A stretch of 64,000 nt of DNA from Chaetoderma sp. LZ-2023a (Eukaryota; Mollusca; Caudofoveata; Chaetodermatida; Chaetodermatidae). Both the position numbers and the translations under genes were made by a program. Below, piece after piece: positions 1 to 11,499 of this stretch; the stretch's first letter is position 1; each line of letters opens with the position of its first letter. Location of the stretch: assembly GCA_034401795.1 (NCBI GenBank), contig CM067369.1:92060579-92124578 (forward strand), given 5' to 3'. The notes beneath the pieces were generated by a model. The model ran no database searches, was not told the DNA's origin, and saw nothing but the letters and a program-made list of their open reading frames with translations.

Positions 1-215
1 GTTCACTCGCGAGGCAGAATTGGCATATAATCAATCCATATGCTACAAATTGGAGATCGGTATTACCCGTAATTCGTCTGTTTTATATGATTCATGTGAA
101 ACGTTGAAAATGTACAAAATCATTTACAGTGATATTCGTGACGGGTCCAAGGCCTGCCTGAGAGTGACGAACGATAATGACTTGCGTAATGATGCTTATG
201 GAATCAAAGGCAGGA
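1..215 (+). repeat. Dispersed direct repeat, copy 1 (partner at 4321-4533)
   Basis: About 215 bases, beginning gttcact at the window edge, recur in the same orientation at 4321-4533 with scattered substitutions and small indels. Shared stretches include ggcatataatcaatccat and gacttgcgtaatgatgctta. Short ORFs in the two copies are not conserved in frame, so I read this as non-coding repeat sequence. The family is not recognised; the repeat may extend left of the window. Confidence 0.7.
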
Positions 216-1385
216 ACAAACTATTATCGAAATAAACGCACTGAGTCTGAAATGTCTACGGACAGCTTTGGACAGCTTAGAAGCGATTACCCCGACCGAA
301 CCATTACCAAGCAGTGTCATATACCAAAATAAAGCTAATGACGTCAGGATTCGGGAACTGGATAATGCCACTTTGCGAACGTTTAACAAATTGAAATAAT
401 TAATCCTTTAACTACCGCGGTAGTATAACAAAATTATACCCAATTTGATGGAAAACGTTTATCTATCTACTCACAGATAAAACCAATTATTTTGCCATCT
501 GATCTCATATTATTGGTATTAAACCAATAGATAGATATTAATATCTAATATGATTGCATTTAATCTCTTAAAATATATAAAATTAACCCTTTAATGCGAA
601 AATGGCTAAAACTCAATGTGGTGAAATTTAGTCTATGCAACCCAATCATAGCAAACCATTTTCGTGCTTTGATTAAGATTCATCAGCATTTCGTCGTGAT
701 TATATAACACATCTTGTTAGCAATTAGCTATAATGTTAGTAATAAGTTGATTAGACACTACTATTTAATCTGTTTAGCCAATGCGCATTGTTAGCAATCG
801 GTTAACATTTGAATTTGCTATATATTTTTAAATCACTGGTAAATGACTAGATATAAAATGGTGATGTATAATACACTTTTTACAAATGCAAACACAAACA
901 TGAAACGATGTGGTCATCATTAGGTCAGTGTTGGGAACACATACACACGTATGCAAGGAATTCACGTACACATACGTAAGCATGCGAACTACCTAGACAA
1001 TTGTAAACAGTGGTTGATATAAATTATCATTTAACTAGTTATACATACGTTACTATTTAATTATGTTTTATTATACCCCATCTTGATGTATTTATTAATG
1101 TATTGTATTTGTATGTATGGGAGACACGTGTATAAGACTTATGTCTTACTGTGCTCCCATTGAACAAAATAAAATTCTGTTTAAACCAAATCTCAAGCTG
1201 CCGTTATATTAAATACCGGGGAATCGGAATAGTACCCTATGTACATTTCACAACTTATTCTTTAATTTACCACTAAGCATACAATATAATTTAACTGTAC
1301 CTTGGCTTATCCGCATCATAATTATTAGACGCTACTACTACTATGGATAATGAGATGTGTATACGAGGTCACGTCATCAGCATCA
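216..1385. other. No gene seen; AT-rich spacer
   Basis: No credible coding region. A perfect TGACGTCA octamer is at 339-346. Around 1110-1190 a run resembling a LINE or gene 3' end (tgtgctcccattgaac followed by aataaaattctg) contains a polyadenylation-type AATAAA hexamer, but no coding part is attached to it. Confidence 0.5.
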
Positions 1386-2275
1386 TCATTTATTAATTTC
1401 AAGTGACAGACTAACTTGACAGTCACATGCTGCTGTACATGGTGATCATGGTGCAAGGCATGTGCAATTATTATCACATCCATGTTCCTGGCAGTTGCAC
1501 ACATAGTTGTTCATTGGCTCTGGAGCAGACACACTGACTCATAAATAGGGGATGCAGATTTTTGTGAGAGTCCTCATATCCATAGTTTCCAGGGTCTGGC
1601 AAACCCTGAAAATTCTTTATCAGCCTGTTTTCAGACCATGAACTGTTAAGCTATACAGAGTAGATGGAAAGAAAAGTTATCCACATTAGGTGGTAGTTTC
1701 TTTCCAACAAACGCTTTGCTTTGGGCTTTAGCCATTTTGCACATTATAGCATTAAACGAGCAGTTTTGTCCATACATTTTACCAACAGATGCTATGCAAG
1801 CAACTCGATCTTGGTTGGATGCTTCTAACCGCTCACCAAGATATGTCAAAGCCTGGAAGTTACTTGCTTGCTGAATCATTAGACGGACAGCTCTTCCTTC
1901 GCCATAACCATGAAAGCTACTAACAGTATCGCAACCTGTGAGGCAGTAAATAGACAACATCAATGCATGTTAGTTATGTCGGAGTAACTCATACAATTGA
2001 TGCACAGGGATGAAGTGCTTCGAAGATTTATGCTTACCATCATATCGAGTTAAATAGTAAATTTCCTTAGCATGTATAGCTGGCCGGTGATGTACAAGAA
2101 GCACCAGAACACCCGCTTCCAAAATGTGGATGGTGCCAAAATTTTCTGCATAGATGGCATGAAGAATCTTTATGGTGTCCGCATCTTCATGGTTTGAAAT
2201 AAGGGTTGCGAACTCCACCAGATTATTGGCTTTGTCTGTAGCATTTAGTGTTTCATCCAGTCCTCCACTCAGATA
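1386..2275 (-). pseudogene. 3' part of an unnamed large invertebrate protein family (TGCDTVSSF type), decayed
   Basis: Read on the minus strand from about 2275 to a stop at 1386-1388. In order it shows: a GG pair followed by ISNHEDADT and LHA (2270-2140), a VLVLLVHH strand, KHFIPVHQL, the LTGCDTVSSFHGYG motif near 1940, LPPNVDNF near 1680, and, after a frame change and stops, a Cys-rich tail (CNCQEHGCDNNCTC) near 1500-1440. From memory, predicted proteins of many marine invertebrates carry this order: an acidic EADT/LHA nuclease-like block, then TGCD, then a Cys cluster. The family has no name or function that I know. Frames break at 1964-1970, near 1646 and in the tail, so this copy is dead. 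The 5' part lies at 7325-10172 on the same strand. Confidence 0.65.
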
Positions 2276-2290
2276 TATATATATATAAAT

Positions 2291-2378
<88 letters not shown>
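2272..2378. repeat. (TA)n microsatellite
   Basis: About 107 bases of nearly pure TA with two aaatata interruptions. It lies at the upstream (minus-strand) edge of the 3' pseudogene part, where the coding similarity stops. Confidence 0.95.
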
Positions 2379-2382
<4 letters not shown>

Positions 2383-2739
2383 TGCTCTTGTAGTAGGGAG
2401 ATAGCTTTAGATACTAGGACCTCTGTGTATCACTTTGCAAGATCAGATATATTTTCACCACGACTGACAAATAATTTTCAATCCTTTGGGATTTTCAGGT
2501 CAGGATGTACATGATGGAGATTTAACTTGACACTACCAGATATCTTCGATCTAGTACATCTTTTGTACCATGCGTTAGATAGGGATCAAACACTACATGC
2601 GTCTACGCTATAGAGTCGACATGTATCTTTGCCTCTGGTAATGAGATACTGAAGGAAAGCTTTAGCCATATCCTTTAACCATGAGAACCCTCTCAAGTGG
2701 AACCAGTCTCTTTTTCATTTATGGCTAGAAGTCTTAATT
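2379..2739. other. No gene seen
   Basis: Spacer between the (TA)n tract and an M1 relic. I see no coding or structural signal. Confidence 0.4.
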
Positions 2740-3000
2740 GTCCATCTAGTTGTACGAATTGTATGTATTTACTATTTAATAAACATTCTGTTGACTATTT
2801 TGAAACTAATTTCACTGTGTTTCTTCCATAGGCAGCAACATTGCCCAGTTAAATTAATTTCAAAATATTCAACAGCTTACCAGTATAGATTTATGGAAAT
2901 CGAGATAGATTCGGTGAGGTCAGTGTTTGATTGATCCCAACATGGGCGAAGCATGGGTGGAGCTTAGCTAGAGATAGACGGGGCATGGCTTAAACTGGAT
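2740..3000 (+). mobile_element. M1 MITE, truncated copy
   Basis: Contains the tgtacgaattgtatg and ttactatttaataaacattctg block, a degraded palindromic core at 2781-2885, and the terminal ggagcttagctagaga and ggggcatggct block. The CRE-rich outer half is missing. Family details are given at 58283-58665. Confidence 0.75.
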
Positions 3001-3550
3001 TCAGTCATTAGTCGTAAGGCCTATTGACATTGATTGTGATGGTGTCGAGGATTGAATTTCAAAGAACAATTTCTTCTGTTTCAAACGTTGGTGTGAAGCA
3101 AGAGAATAATAAATCGTTTCTAAATGTTCTTTTCCCAGCCCAGCAGTGGCAACTCCTATATAATTGTTGAGTTGTCAGAATAGGCTTAGGGAAAATACCT
3201 TCCCGCATATATAATGTCAGAGGCTATAAGGAACATATGGATTCACGTTGTTCCTTGCCATTCGGATTACCGAATGTGCCAAGTTGTTACCACCAAATTG
3301 TTAAATGTGTTTCTAAAACAGAACAAAACCTACTAGGAGTTTTCCTGTTGAACTATTCTCAAATCTGTCCAATGGGTGGTGGTAGCATAATTCTTAAAGT
3401 ATGGGCGATAAAAGGATGAATGACAACGATATTGACGATGGATACATTCACTGACATGAGCTCATTTGAACATTTGTTGGTAGGCGAGGGAGGGTGCTGT
3501 GGATATTAACGTAAAACGGCCGTAGTAGTAGAAACATCCTACAGCTGCAA
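3001..3550. other. No gene seen
   Basis: The 60-codon open frame at 3237-3419 has no recognisable motif and no duplicate in the window. I treat it as chance. Confidence 0.4.
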
Positions 3551-3925
3551 TCAGTCCTTCTTCGCTTTTGCCCACTGTGTCTTGTCCTCAGCGGAAATCC
3601 GTAGCTTCCTCAGGTCCATTCTTGACTTGAGTGTACCAAGTCCTGCTTTCTTGAGGTCACCTCGTAGCATGCTTAGCAGATTTATGCAATGACGCCCTCT
3701 CCTGGCTTTGTATTTGCTGGCTCCGAGTAAGGCGAATTCCAAGGCTCTCTGTGCTGGTGTCTCTTCTGGCATCCTAAGTACATGGCCAATCATGGCCCTT
3801 CTTTGCTGGGCGACTTTTACAGACAGCGGCGACGTATTACACATCTTATATAGTGCATCATTGGAAATTATGCTGTCTGGCCATCGGTATCCAGTGATGG
3901 TGCGAAAGTTTCTTACGTTTGTTTA
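3551..3925 (-). pseudogene. 5'-truncated LINE, C-terminal end of reverse transcriptase ORF
   Basis: Minus-strand reading from about 3925 to a stop at 3551 without a break. It gives a VRNFRTITGYRWPD motif, then ISNDALYKMC, then RRAMIGHVLRMPEETPA, an RRGRH block and a basic ADLKKAGLGTLK-like segment ending AKAKKD. The GHVLRMP plus RGR plus D-L-K-x-A-G layout is the usual C-terminal tail of LINE ORF2 proteins, downstream of the RT domain. Neither the RT catalytic YxDD nor an endonuclease is present, so only the 3' end was inserted, as is typical of target-primed reverse transcription. The same 3' end is seen again on the plus strand at 13412-13470. The LINE clade is not assigned. Confidence 0.7.
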
Positions 3926-4320
3926 AGATCACTCAGATTGTAAGAACTCAGAAAACCCTAAATATATCTACACAGTCACCGAAAATAGTGGAGCCAGTAT
4001 GCCATGAGCCACGCTCACTTCATTATTGAGCGGCCGCATTTATATAAACGATGCTCAAGTTCGAGTGCTTCCACACTAGAACCGTTTTATGCACATACTT
4101 CTGTAAATTAAGTTCTGAGATTTATCAGGCATTGGGTTTTTAATAGGCCTTTGGTCTCTTATTGTACCGCTCAAATGCGTTCATATATCGGTATATGCAG
4201 GCTGATAAGCTTTCTGACATTGACAAACGAACCGAACGTCACTGTCCGGTAGATATCAGATCGGTATCATCAGAAGTTCATAATACTAATACGCCCAAAG
4301 TGTTTTAAGATGCTATCAAC
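3926..4320. other. No gene seen
   Basis: Sequence between the LINE fragment and the direct repeat; no supportable feature. Confidence 0.4.
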
Positions 4321-4533
4321 GTTCACTTGGCAGGCAGCATTGGCATATAATCAATCCATGGGCTACAAATTGGACTCTGGTATTACCCGTAATTCGCCTG
4401 CTTTAAATATTCACATCAAACGTTGAAAATGTCCAAAATCATTTACAGCGAGATTCGTGACAGGGCTGCCGTCTGTCAGAGAGTGGTGAACGAGAATGAC
4501 TTGCGTAATGATGCTTATGGAATTAAAGACTGA
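4321..4533 (+). repeat. Dispersed direct repeat, copy 2 (partner at 1-215)
   Basis: Same orientation as the copy at the window start and readily alignable by eye over about 213 bases. The pair flanks the 3' part of the decayed large gene. Confidence 0.7.
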
Positions 4534-4805
4534 AAGAAAACAATTTGGAGAGTCTGAAACAGTTGCGAATGTGATGTTTCGCTCTATGTCTAAAGAATGT
4601 GTACGTAGAGACATGCAGCTTAGTTCGGACAGTGGCACTCACTAACGCACGCATCCAGCTGGTCATATGAAGTAGTGAATTCCAAAATAGCAAAGGGATG
4701 ACTGCTTATTCACGCACGCATGAATATCACAAAGAAGCATCTATTTCTAGCAACACCCCGGCGATTTATAGATAAGCTTCTTCCACCTTTACCCAAGTTG
4801 TAATG

Positions 4806-5165
4806 AATATTTCCAGTTTATCCATCCACCATATGACGTCATAATCAATTACGTGACGTGGATGATGACGTCATAATAAATTATGGCACAATGACTCGAT
4901 TTAGTCCGTCTTAACCGCTTAATAGTTCGACGCGTTGTACGAATTGTAGCCTATGTCTTGTATGTAATATTTAATAAACATTCTGTCGAATATTTTGAAA
5001 CCAATTCGAATGCAACAGCGACCAGTCCACTTAGTTTCAAAATATTCAACAGCTTACCTGAAATTCTGGAAATTCAGGATTCGAAGTAGATAAATCGATT
5101 CCAACACGCAGAAAAAGTGGGCGGAGTGTAGCTAGTAATGGGCGGGGCATAGCTAGAAATGAAAC
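4806..5165 (-). mobile_element. M1 MITE, near full length
   Basis: Runs from a ttccagtttatccatcc end through two TGACGTCA octamers (4834-4841, 4866-4873), the palindromic core at 4972-5057 and the gggcggggcatagcta end. Opposite orientation to the reference copy at 58283. About 360 bases. Confidence 0.8.
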
Positions 5166-5842
5166 ACGCTATTACGCGGTGCATCATGCGTGATCTTCTT
5201 CTCCAAAAGTACTGGCCGCCTTCAACTTGATGAAGATTATCCAGGTTTATGCATGCTCCAAGTTAAAAGCATGGTGTCGAAAACTATTTAGTAGGCCTAT
5301 ATTTAGCATTTGATTTTTTATGCATCGTGCATCTCTCTAGACGCCAGAACAATCTCCTTCATAGCTATCGTAAGTTTGTTGCTGTATTGCCCGTTTCTGG
5401 AGATCTCGTCATCGCACATAGTTAGAGTCTGGCCTGACCCGTAACCGGACCTCTGTCAGATATATGAATTGACTGACGGAGAGGGTTTGCTGGCCGGCCA
5501 GTCTATCCAAATATCTGTCAATATTGTTATAGGTCTGGCTCAGGGTCAGCGCAAATAGTAGCGTGTGCGTAGTGTTGTCACCGGTGATGGATGGATAAAT
5601 ATTTAGAGATAGTTTGGAGAATTATATATATAGTTCGTTTGTAGTCGTAGTTGTAGTTTGCAAGCATCACTTTAAATGTAATTGTAGGCAATATCGCATA
5701 GCTAAATTAAGCACGATGTTTAGCTATATTAATTTTTTAAGTTGAAAGTCATTTGTGAAAAATAGAAATTAAACGAAACTCATGAACATAACACATCACA
5801 AAATCGAGATGGCAATCTTTCTCCAAAATACCAGACAATAAT
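5166..5842. other. No gene seen
   Basis: No open frame with recognisable content and no repeat identified. Confidence 0.4.
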
Positions 5843-6460
5843 TTGATGCAGCTGGATAAGAAGAATGCCTTGAAGGGTGGTCCAATGAACAAGTCAGAGA
5901 CATACAACGATCTTGAAGGCAAATTCTTTCTAGAAGCGCAGGTTATCGTATGTCGCTCTTCGCTTTTTGAAAGATTTGGCCAAACAGGCTCAAGCTGCTG
6001 TGGTGAACCCATTATTGCAAAATGTGTGCATGCTTCAGCAACATGTCTCCCTCAAACTACAAAAGCTGTCAGAAGATTCAGTACTTCGCCAACCCAGTTC
6101 TGCGCTAATAACACAGATGCAGGTATATTGACAAAATACTTTGTCATTTCATTCCAGAACAATCATTAACATTTTATCAATGTCAGAGAGTTAACGATAA
6201 TTTCAATGATTCAGTTATCAACAATGTAATGCTGAAAGCTGTTGAGGTGAGAAAGATGAGCGTAAAGAGACATCTTTGGCAGAGATTTAGGAATCCAGAG
6301 CAATTGCAATCTGTTTTTAAAGATGTTCCAGAGTCGAGCAAGTGCATGTTGAAGATGGCCCAATATTAGCTACCCATGCCATTGAGCTATTGGATGTTGA
6401 TGCCATTCCATGGTAATATGCATTTGTGGAAGATCAGCCCCTATTGTGGATGCTCACGGT
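5843..6460 (+). pseudogene. Unrecognised coding-like relic
   Basis: Two plus-strand frames look protein-like when read with a shift near 5950-5965: an upstream MQLDKKNALKGGPMN stretch, then KDLAKQAQAAVVNPLLQN and VSLKLQKLSEDSVLRQPS, a Leu/Gln-rich probable helix. After a stop near 6150 a further stretch (VKRHLWQRF, FKDVPESSKC) appears. I do not recognise the family. It lies antisense to, and inside the gap of, the decayed large gene, so it could be an inserted element. A chance low-complexity reading is possible. Confidence 0.25.
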
Positions 6461-7324
6461 ACATCCACTTCATCACTTCCATGATCATCTCAACACTTTC
6501 CACTATATGAAGCTAATGAGTGTATTTGCCTGGTTCTAGAGTTAGACGCAATTGAAACTAATCTCAATGTTTCATTCATGGAGCATTCCCGAGGAAAATT
6601 GAAATGGTGACAATGAGACTATTTGTCGGTTCTTCAGAATAATAACAGTAACACTGACAAGGAAAAACAGCTAAATCAGCAGTCTTTCATATATTACTCC
6701 TGTAGTAAAGAAAAAGAACTGAAGTAGTAGTCAAATGGAATAAAAACATTCTGCAATTAAGGAAACCCAGAATATATTTATGAATGAGGCAGGATAAAGG
6801 TGCAGGGAATTGTGTTACCTACAAAATATATGTTGCTGACATGTGATCAAAATAATGTTAATCTGTTTTTATGAAATAATATATACACATGTAATTACTA
6901 ATTAGTATGTAAATGTGTAAGAAATGAATAATTGGTTAGTGATGTTGTTATGGGTTATTTCCCTTCTGACTATTCTCCAGTAGACGTATTAATGTCAGTT
7001 TATATCAAGGACACATTTGCCTTTAGTATTAGTATAAGGAATCCCAGAAACCACAGTGAGTTAAAATAATTACCAAGTTATAGTACTACAAATACGATAT
7101 GTTCTAAAACCGTTATAGAATGTTGAGGTGATGTGGTTGGATTTTATACACAGTTACAATGTTACCTACGAACTACATGTTGCCTTCAAACCATATGCTA
7201 AAAGATGCATATATCGTGTAGTACATACTTGTGACTGAAAATATTAAGCCATGATCTATGTTAACTCAGTGTGATTTTATTTTCAATTTGAAACTGCTTT
7301 GCGTATTTCAGAATCAAGATTATG
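6461..7324. other. No gene seen
   Basis: AT-rich sequence filling the gap in the large decayed gene; no repeat or motif recognised. Confidence 0.4.
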
Positions 7325-10172
7325 TTTTATGTCTAATTCCATTTGATTGATTCTTTTACATCATACTTATTGGCTATGACACGCACACTATCGCCTTCTT
7401 TAAAGGCACTCTTGATAAACTCTTCTAGGCCATCAAGTAAGTCCCCAACAGTCTTTATTCATTTCAGCACGCGATGATAACTTATGGAGACACGCCATAT
7501 AATCCAGAAACACCTCTGTCTTTGATTTTCTGTCAGGTGTGAGTTCAAAGAGAAAGGTGTGCTGATCCACTGAGGAAGTCGTTAAACTTTCCAAGTCTCT
7601 AAGCATCTGTGCCTTGTTTGCTTTTGGTAAAGATCCATCCATGTTCACTAAAGTCATGGGTCTACTAGATAGCTTATAGATAAACAGCTGAACATGGAGA
7701 TCAAGCTTTCTCACTTTTGATAGAATCAATAATCTACCGAACAATTCCCTGTCAGAGTCTTATCTACTCCTTGGGTGATCTTTTACCAGAATGCTGGATC
7801 TTTACTAACGTGGCAAGTTTGAGGTTCTTTATGGACATCCTAAATGGTTCTGTATTTGGCTCTAATCTGTCTTTAACATAGTTTTTGGGTGCATTTTGCC
7901 CGTTTCTTCTTTGCCGAGCCTAGAGAATTTGCTATATCACATGGTGCTACTACGCCAGCAGCAATATTCACTAGGGGTTTTGGCTCTTCTGCCTCATCAG
8001 ACACATCAACTGAAAAGAAGGATTTCCATGTCGTTCCTTTATAATTTGAATTACTGCCTAGATATGTTTCTCATCTTTATTGATTTCAGCTGGACGCAAA
8101 TCATGGTGAATCAGTTCTTGGTGATTATCAAGGTCACAGATGGCCTTAAAATCTGTAACGATGTCGCCTTTCACATGCACAGTAAGATACAACTTTAGAG
8201 TAGCCTTTTCCAACCTGCTAATGCCAATGACGACCCCTTGTCGTGATTTGAAATCTCTGACAAGCAACTGCTCAAGGCCTAGATCAGACCATACACTGTT
8301 GAATGTTGTTCGCTCTGATCATGTCACAACATGTTTATCATCTTGGAATAGTTGATGAACGTCAGGTAATGTTTCTGGTAGCATTTTCATCTCAGCAAAA
8401 TATACCGGGCCTTGAGTAATAACGATGGTCACATGCGAAGGCGTAGCACAATATTTCCGCTACACACCTAACGTGACCAGCCCAGTTTGCAGTTTTCTCA
8501 GCAGAAATACAATCTAAAGGCAATTGTATGTCATCAATATACTGTAATGTGAGCGATTCTTTGTTCCCAATCTCTTGGAATTGAAGATAGATTAGGTCCC
8601 ATCTCGTCAGGAAATCTTGGATTTCCTGGAACAATGCCTTTACCCTTAATTGACCATCTTCAGCCAGCTCTTCGGATTCAAACATATGGCACATCTCATC
8701 TTGTAATGTCTAGCAAAGTCCTTCTAATGTTTCAGCATCCTCCTTCGCCACCTTAGCTTCCTGGGCTGGCCAAGCAAGAAATGCTTCAAGTTGCATACGG
8801 ATCATAGCTTCAAACATTAGTTTGAGCCAATGTACATCTCTTGTAATTCTTACCTTTCATGACCATGTCCATGGCATTTGGACCAAAAGCACCTCATTCG
8901 ACTAACACATCCTGCAAGCCAATTACCTCATAGCACTTGCCCGTGATCTTCCAGTACAACTCCAAATGTGAACGCCTCCTAATCTGAGGATATGATGGTG
9001 GAACTCATCGCAATTGCGGAGACGGACTTCTTAAGCAACAATGTAGAGTTGGAGATCTAATGTGATGACAGGATGCACCTGATCTAAAGATAACATCAGC
9101 TTTACTAGAGATTTCAATACTGTGTAAATTGTATTCATATCTGTTGGCAGACCAGGTATCCTAGGATTATACGCAATACGAGTTCTTGCAGTACTCTTGT
9201 TATAACTTATCTCCAAAATAGCATGGAATCCACCCGAGCTCGGAATGCATTGCTGCTGCATAGGTTTCAATGGCTCAACTTTAACAGTAAATATTTTATT
9301 AGGACATAATCGAACAAATGTTTTTTTGTTTATCAAACATCAGTAGTCCTAGGAAAAGAAACAGATCATCAGGTACCATTGTTTCAACTCTCTGATGGCA
9401 TATGTCTCTCAAATCAATACATGGATTTGCTGCAAGATCTTGGCATTTACGCACTGGACTATGCAGAGCTAGAGCGGTTTGAAATAGGACCACGTTTATT
9501 GAATCCCGTTGTGTAATGACAAGATCTGCTGTTATTGCTTCTTCAGTGGTGATCTGTTTTAGTGAAGCTATTTTGTTGATTGTTGCGTTTATACTACACA
9601 CAAGGTTGACAGAGGATTGAGACTGAAATACCACTGTTTGCCCACAATGTTTTATAAGGTAGTTCTTCAGCTTTTCAGCACGATATTGTTGGTAATCTTC
9701 ATAACCACACTTTTCTAGATGACATCGATAAACAGGAGTTTTTGTGGTATTTTCTTTCTAATGCTACACGATCATGGGGAGAGACATTTGCAACCAGTGT
9801 TATGTCACCAATTTCCTCGGCTGCTGTGCGTATTTTGTCTTGTAATGGGAGAGTAAGAATATTAACAAAGTGGGTATCACCAAGTTTCTTTTCACAGTTG
9901 CAAATGAAACATCTATTCTTCTCGAACGGTGTTGCATCTGACCTGATAGTAGTATGGTAATAACTAGGACCTGCTGATGTAGATGGTTCTCTACTGCATT
10001 GCCTCAAATTGTAGGAGGCTCGTCGTGTATAGTTTTGGTAGCATAAACGGTGATAACTGATAGGAACACAGAATCCAGTCTCAGTGATTGCTCCATACTC
10101 ATGTCCAAATTTATATGGTTCATCCTTGTTCCCCTTCACACAAGTGTACAATGTGTGCAAGCCATATTGCAT
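7325..10172 (-). pseudogene. 5' part of an unnamed large invertebrate protein family, decayed
   Basis: Minus-strand segments in N-to-C order. 10172-9699: YHRLCYQNYT, then a CFICNCEKK Cys pair and a YHKNSC motif. 9634-9299: after a frameshift, CHLEKCGYEDYQQYRAEKL and VPDDLFLFLGLLM. 9336-8880: PVITLDLQLYIVA, then LRLGGVH and GLQDVLVE-like text with stops. 8694-8392: LPLDCISAEKTANWAGH and YYSRPG. 8267-8058: LVRDFKSRQGVVIG. 7744-7325: FLDYMACLH, then VIANKYDVKESIK. From memory this order of blocks matches large uncharacterised proteins, often multicopy, in marine invertebrate proteomes. At least five frame changes and several stops show that it is not functional. The C-terminal remainder is at 1386-2275; about 5 kb of other DNA lies between. 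The function is unknown. The Cys/His pairs suggest, but do not prove, metal binding. Confidence 0.65.
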
Positions 10173-11499
10173 AGGAGAAACTAGATTGTCAGTACCTCTC
10201 TATAAACAAATAATGCAGATGGTCTTGACATCTAACTCTGTTAAACGTTTTTGTTTTACAGGTGATGGGCGGATATGTATACATGGGTTGGGGTCCATTG
10301 TTTCAGCAAAATGTCATTTCCCGACCCATTGCAAATATGTCTGATGAGATTAATCTTTAATAAAATTTTATCCTCCTGCCAGTAGCAATATAAATTTAAG
10401 CACTGTATACCTTAGTTACTGGCAAGTGTCCTTGAATGGGTATATTTAGGAATAACTGGGACGTAAGTATCTTCTGTGTATTAATGCTTATAGAATATTG
10501 AGCTATTAGCTCTCCATATAATTCTCAACATGTCGTCTGCTTTACAGCTTTTCATTTACATTGTCGGAAACAATAGATTACGCTTCAAGTTGAAATGCAA
10601 TACTATTTTTACATTGAATGACACCTTTGGAATTTACCCCGGAACATATGTGTTTGAACAAACAAATGCTTAATGTATATAAAAAACGTATTATACTTCG
10701 TGTATTAATTCATTTTAGTATACTAAGGCCTACCTCGTAGAATGGTTTTGTACTTACGGATATGCAGAAAACATGCATTGTGTCACCGGTTTTAACACAT
10801 CTAAGTACTTACTGTGACGTCACAATGTTTTAATATTAAAGTACCATTAAAAGCTGAATATATGTTGTATCGCTCAAATAATTTAAATTAAATAAATTAT
10901 AAGTTTTATAATAAACATATAAATGTGTCAATAATTAAATAATGTGGGAATTCTTTAAAAAAAGGGTTATCATAGCTAATCTGATTATTTCTAGGTGGTT
11001 AAATTGTGTTTAACCTGCTGTTGGGTAGCCGTATTCAGAGCGCTGTAACCTTTTAGTTAACCACACACCCACATGTCCAACATATATTTTCTGAAAGGTG
11101 AGATATAGACCTTTCATTTGGTACCCATGAACCTTCTCTTACAGAGGGGTGCAACGGAAATCATAATTAGGCTCCGTCTGGAGAATGGCCGCAAGACTAT
11201 AGAGTTAGATACGCAGAGTGCTCATGCAAATGAACATCCAATAAGCAAATATTCACCGCCGGTGGTGTGAATTCAGAAAATCGCATGTGCGTGTGTTCTG
11301 GTATCTCAGACTGGCTGACGCAGACGACCAGCTGCATGTATAGCCTCCAAAATGGGACGCGACTATCTTTTGGTAACTGTAAGAGAAATTGAACAGACGC
11401 AAACTTATATATTTTTATCAGAAATAAAATTGCATTGGCTGTATTAATTTGAGACTTTTTTTGACCATGTAGTAGAATTCGTAACAAGTACGTATTATT
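10173..11499. other. No gene seen; one CRE octamer
   Basis: AT-rich. A perfect TGACGTCA is at 10815-10822. The 96-codon minus-strand frame at 11197-11487 has no motif and no paralogue in the window. Confidence 0.4.

Noticed and set aside
1..235. 71-codon frame at the window start
   Set aside because: Its repeat copy at 4321 does not keep the frame.
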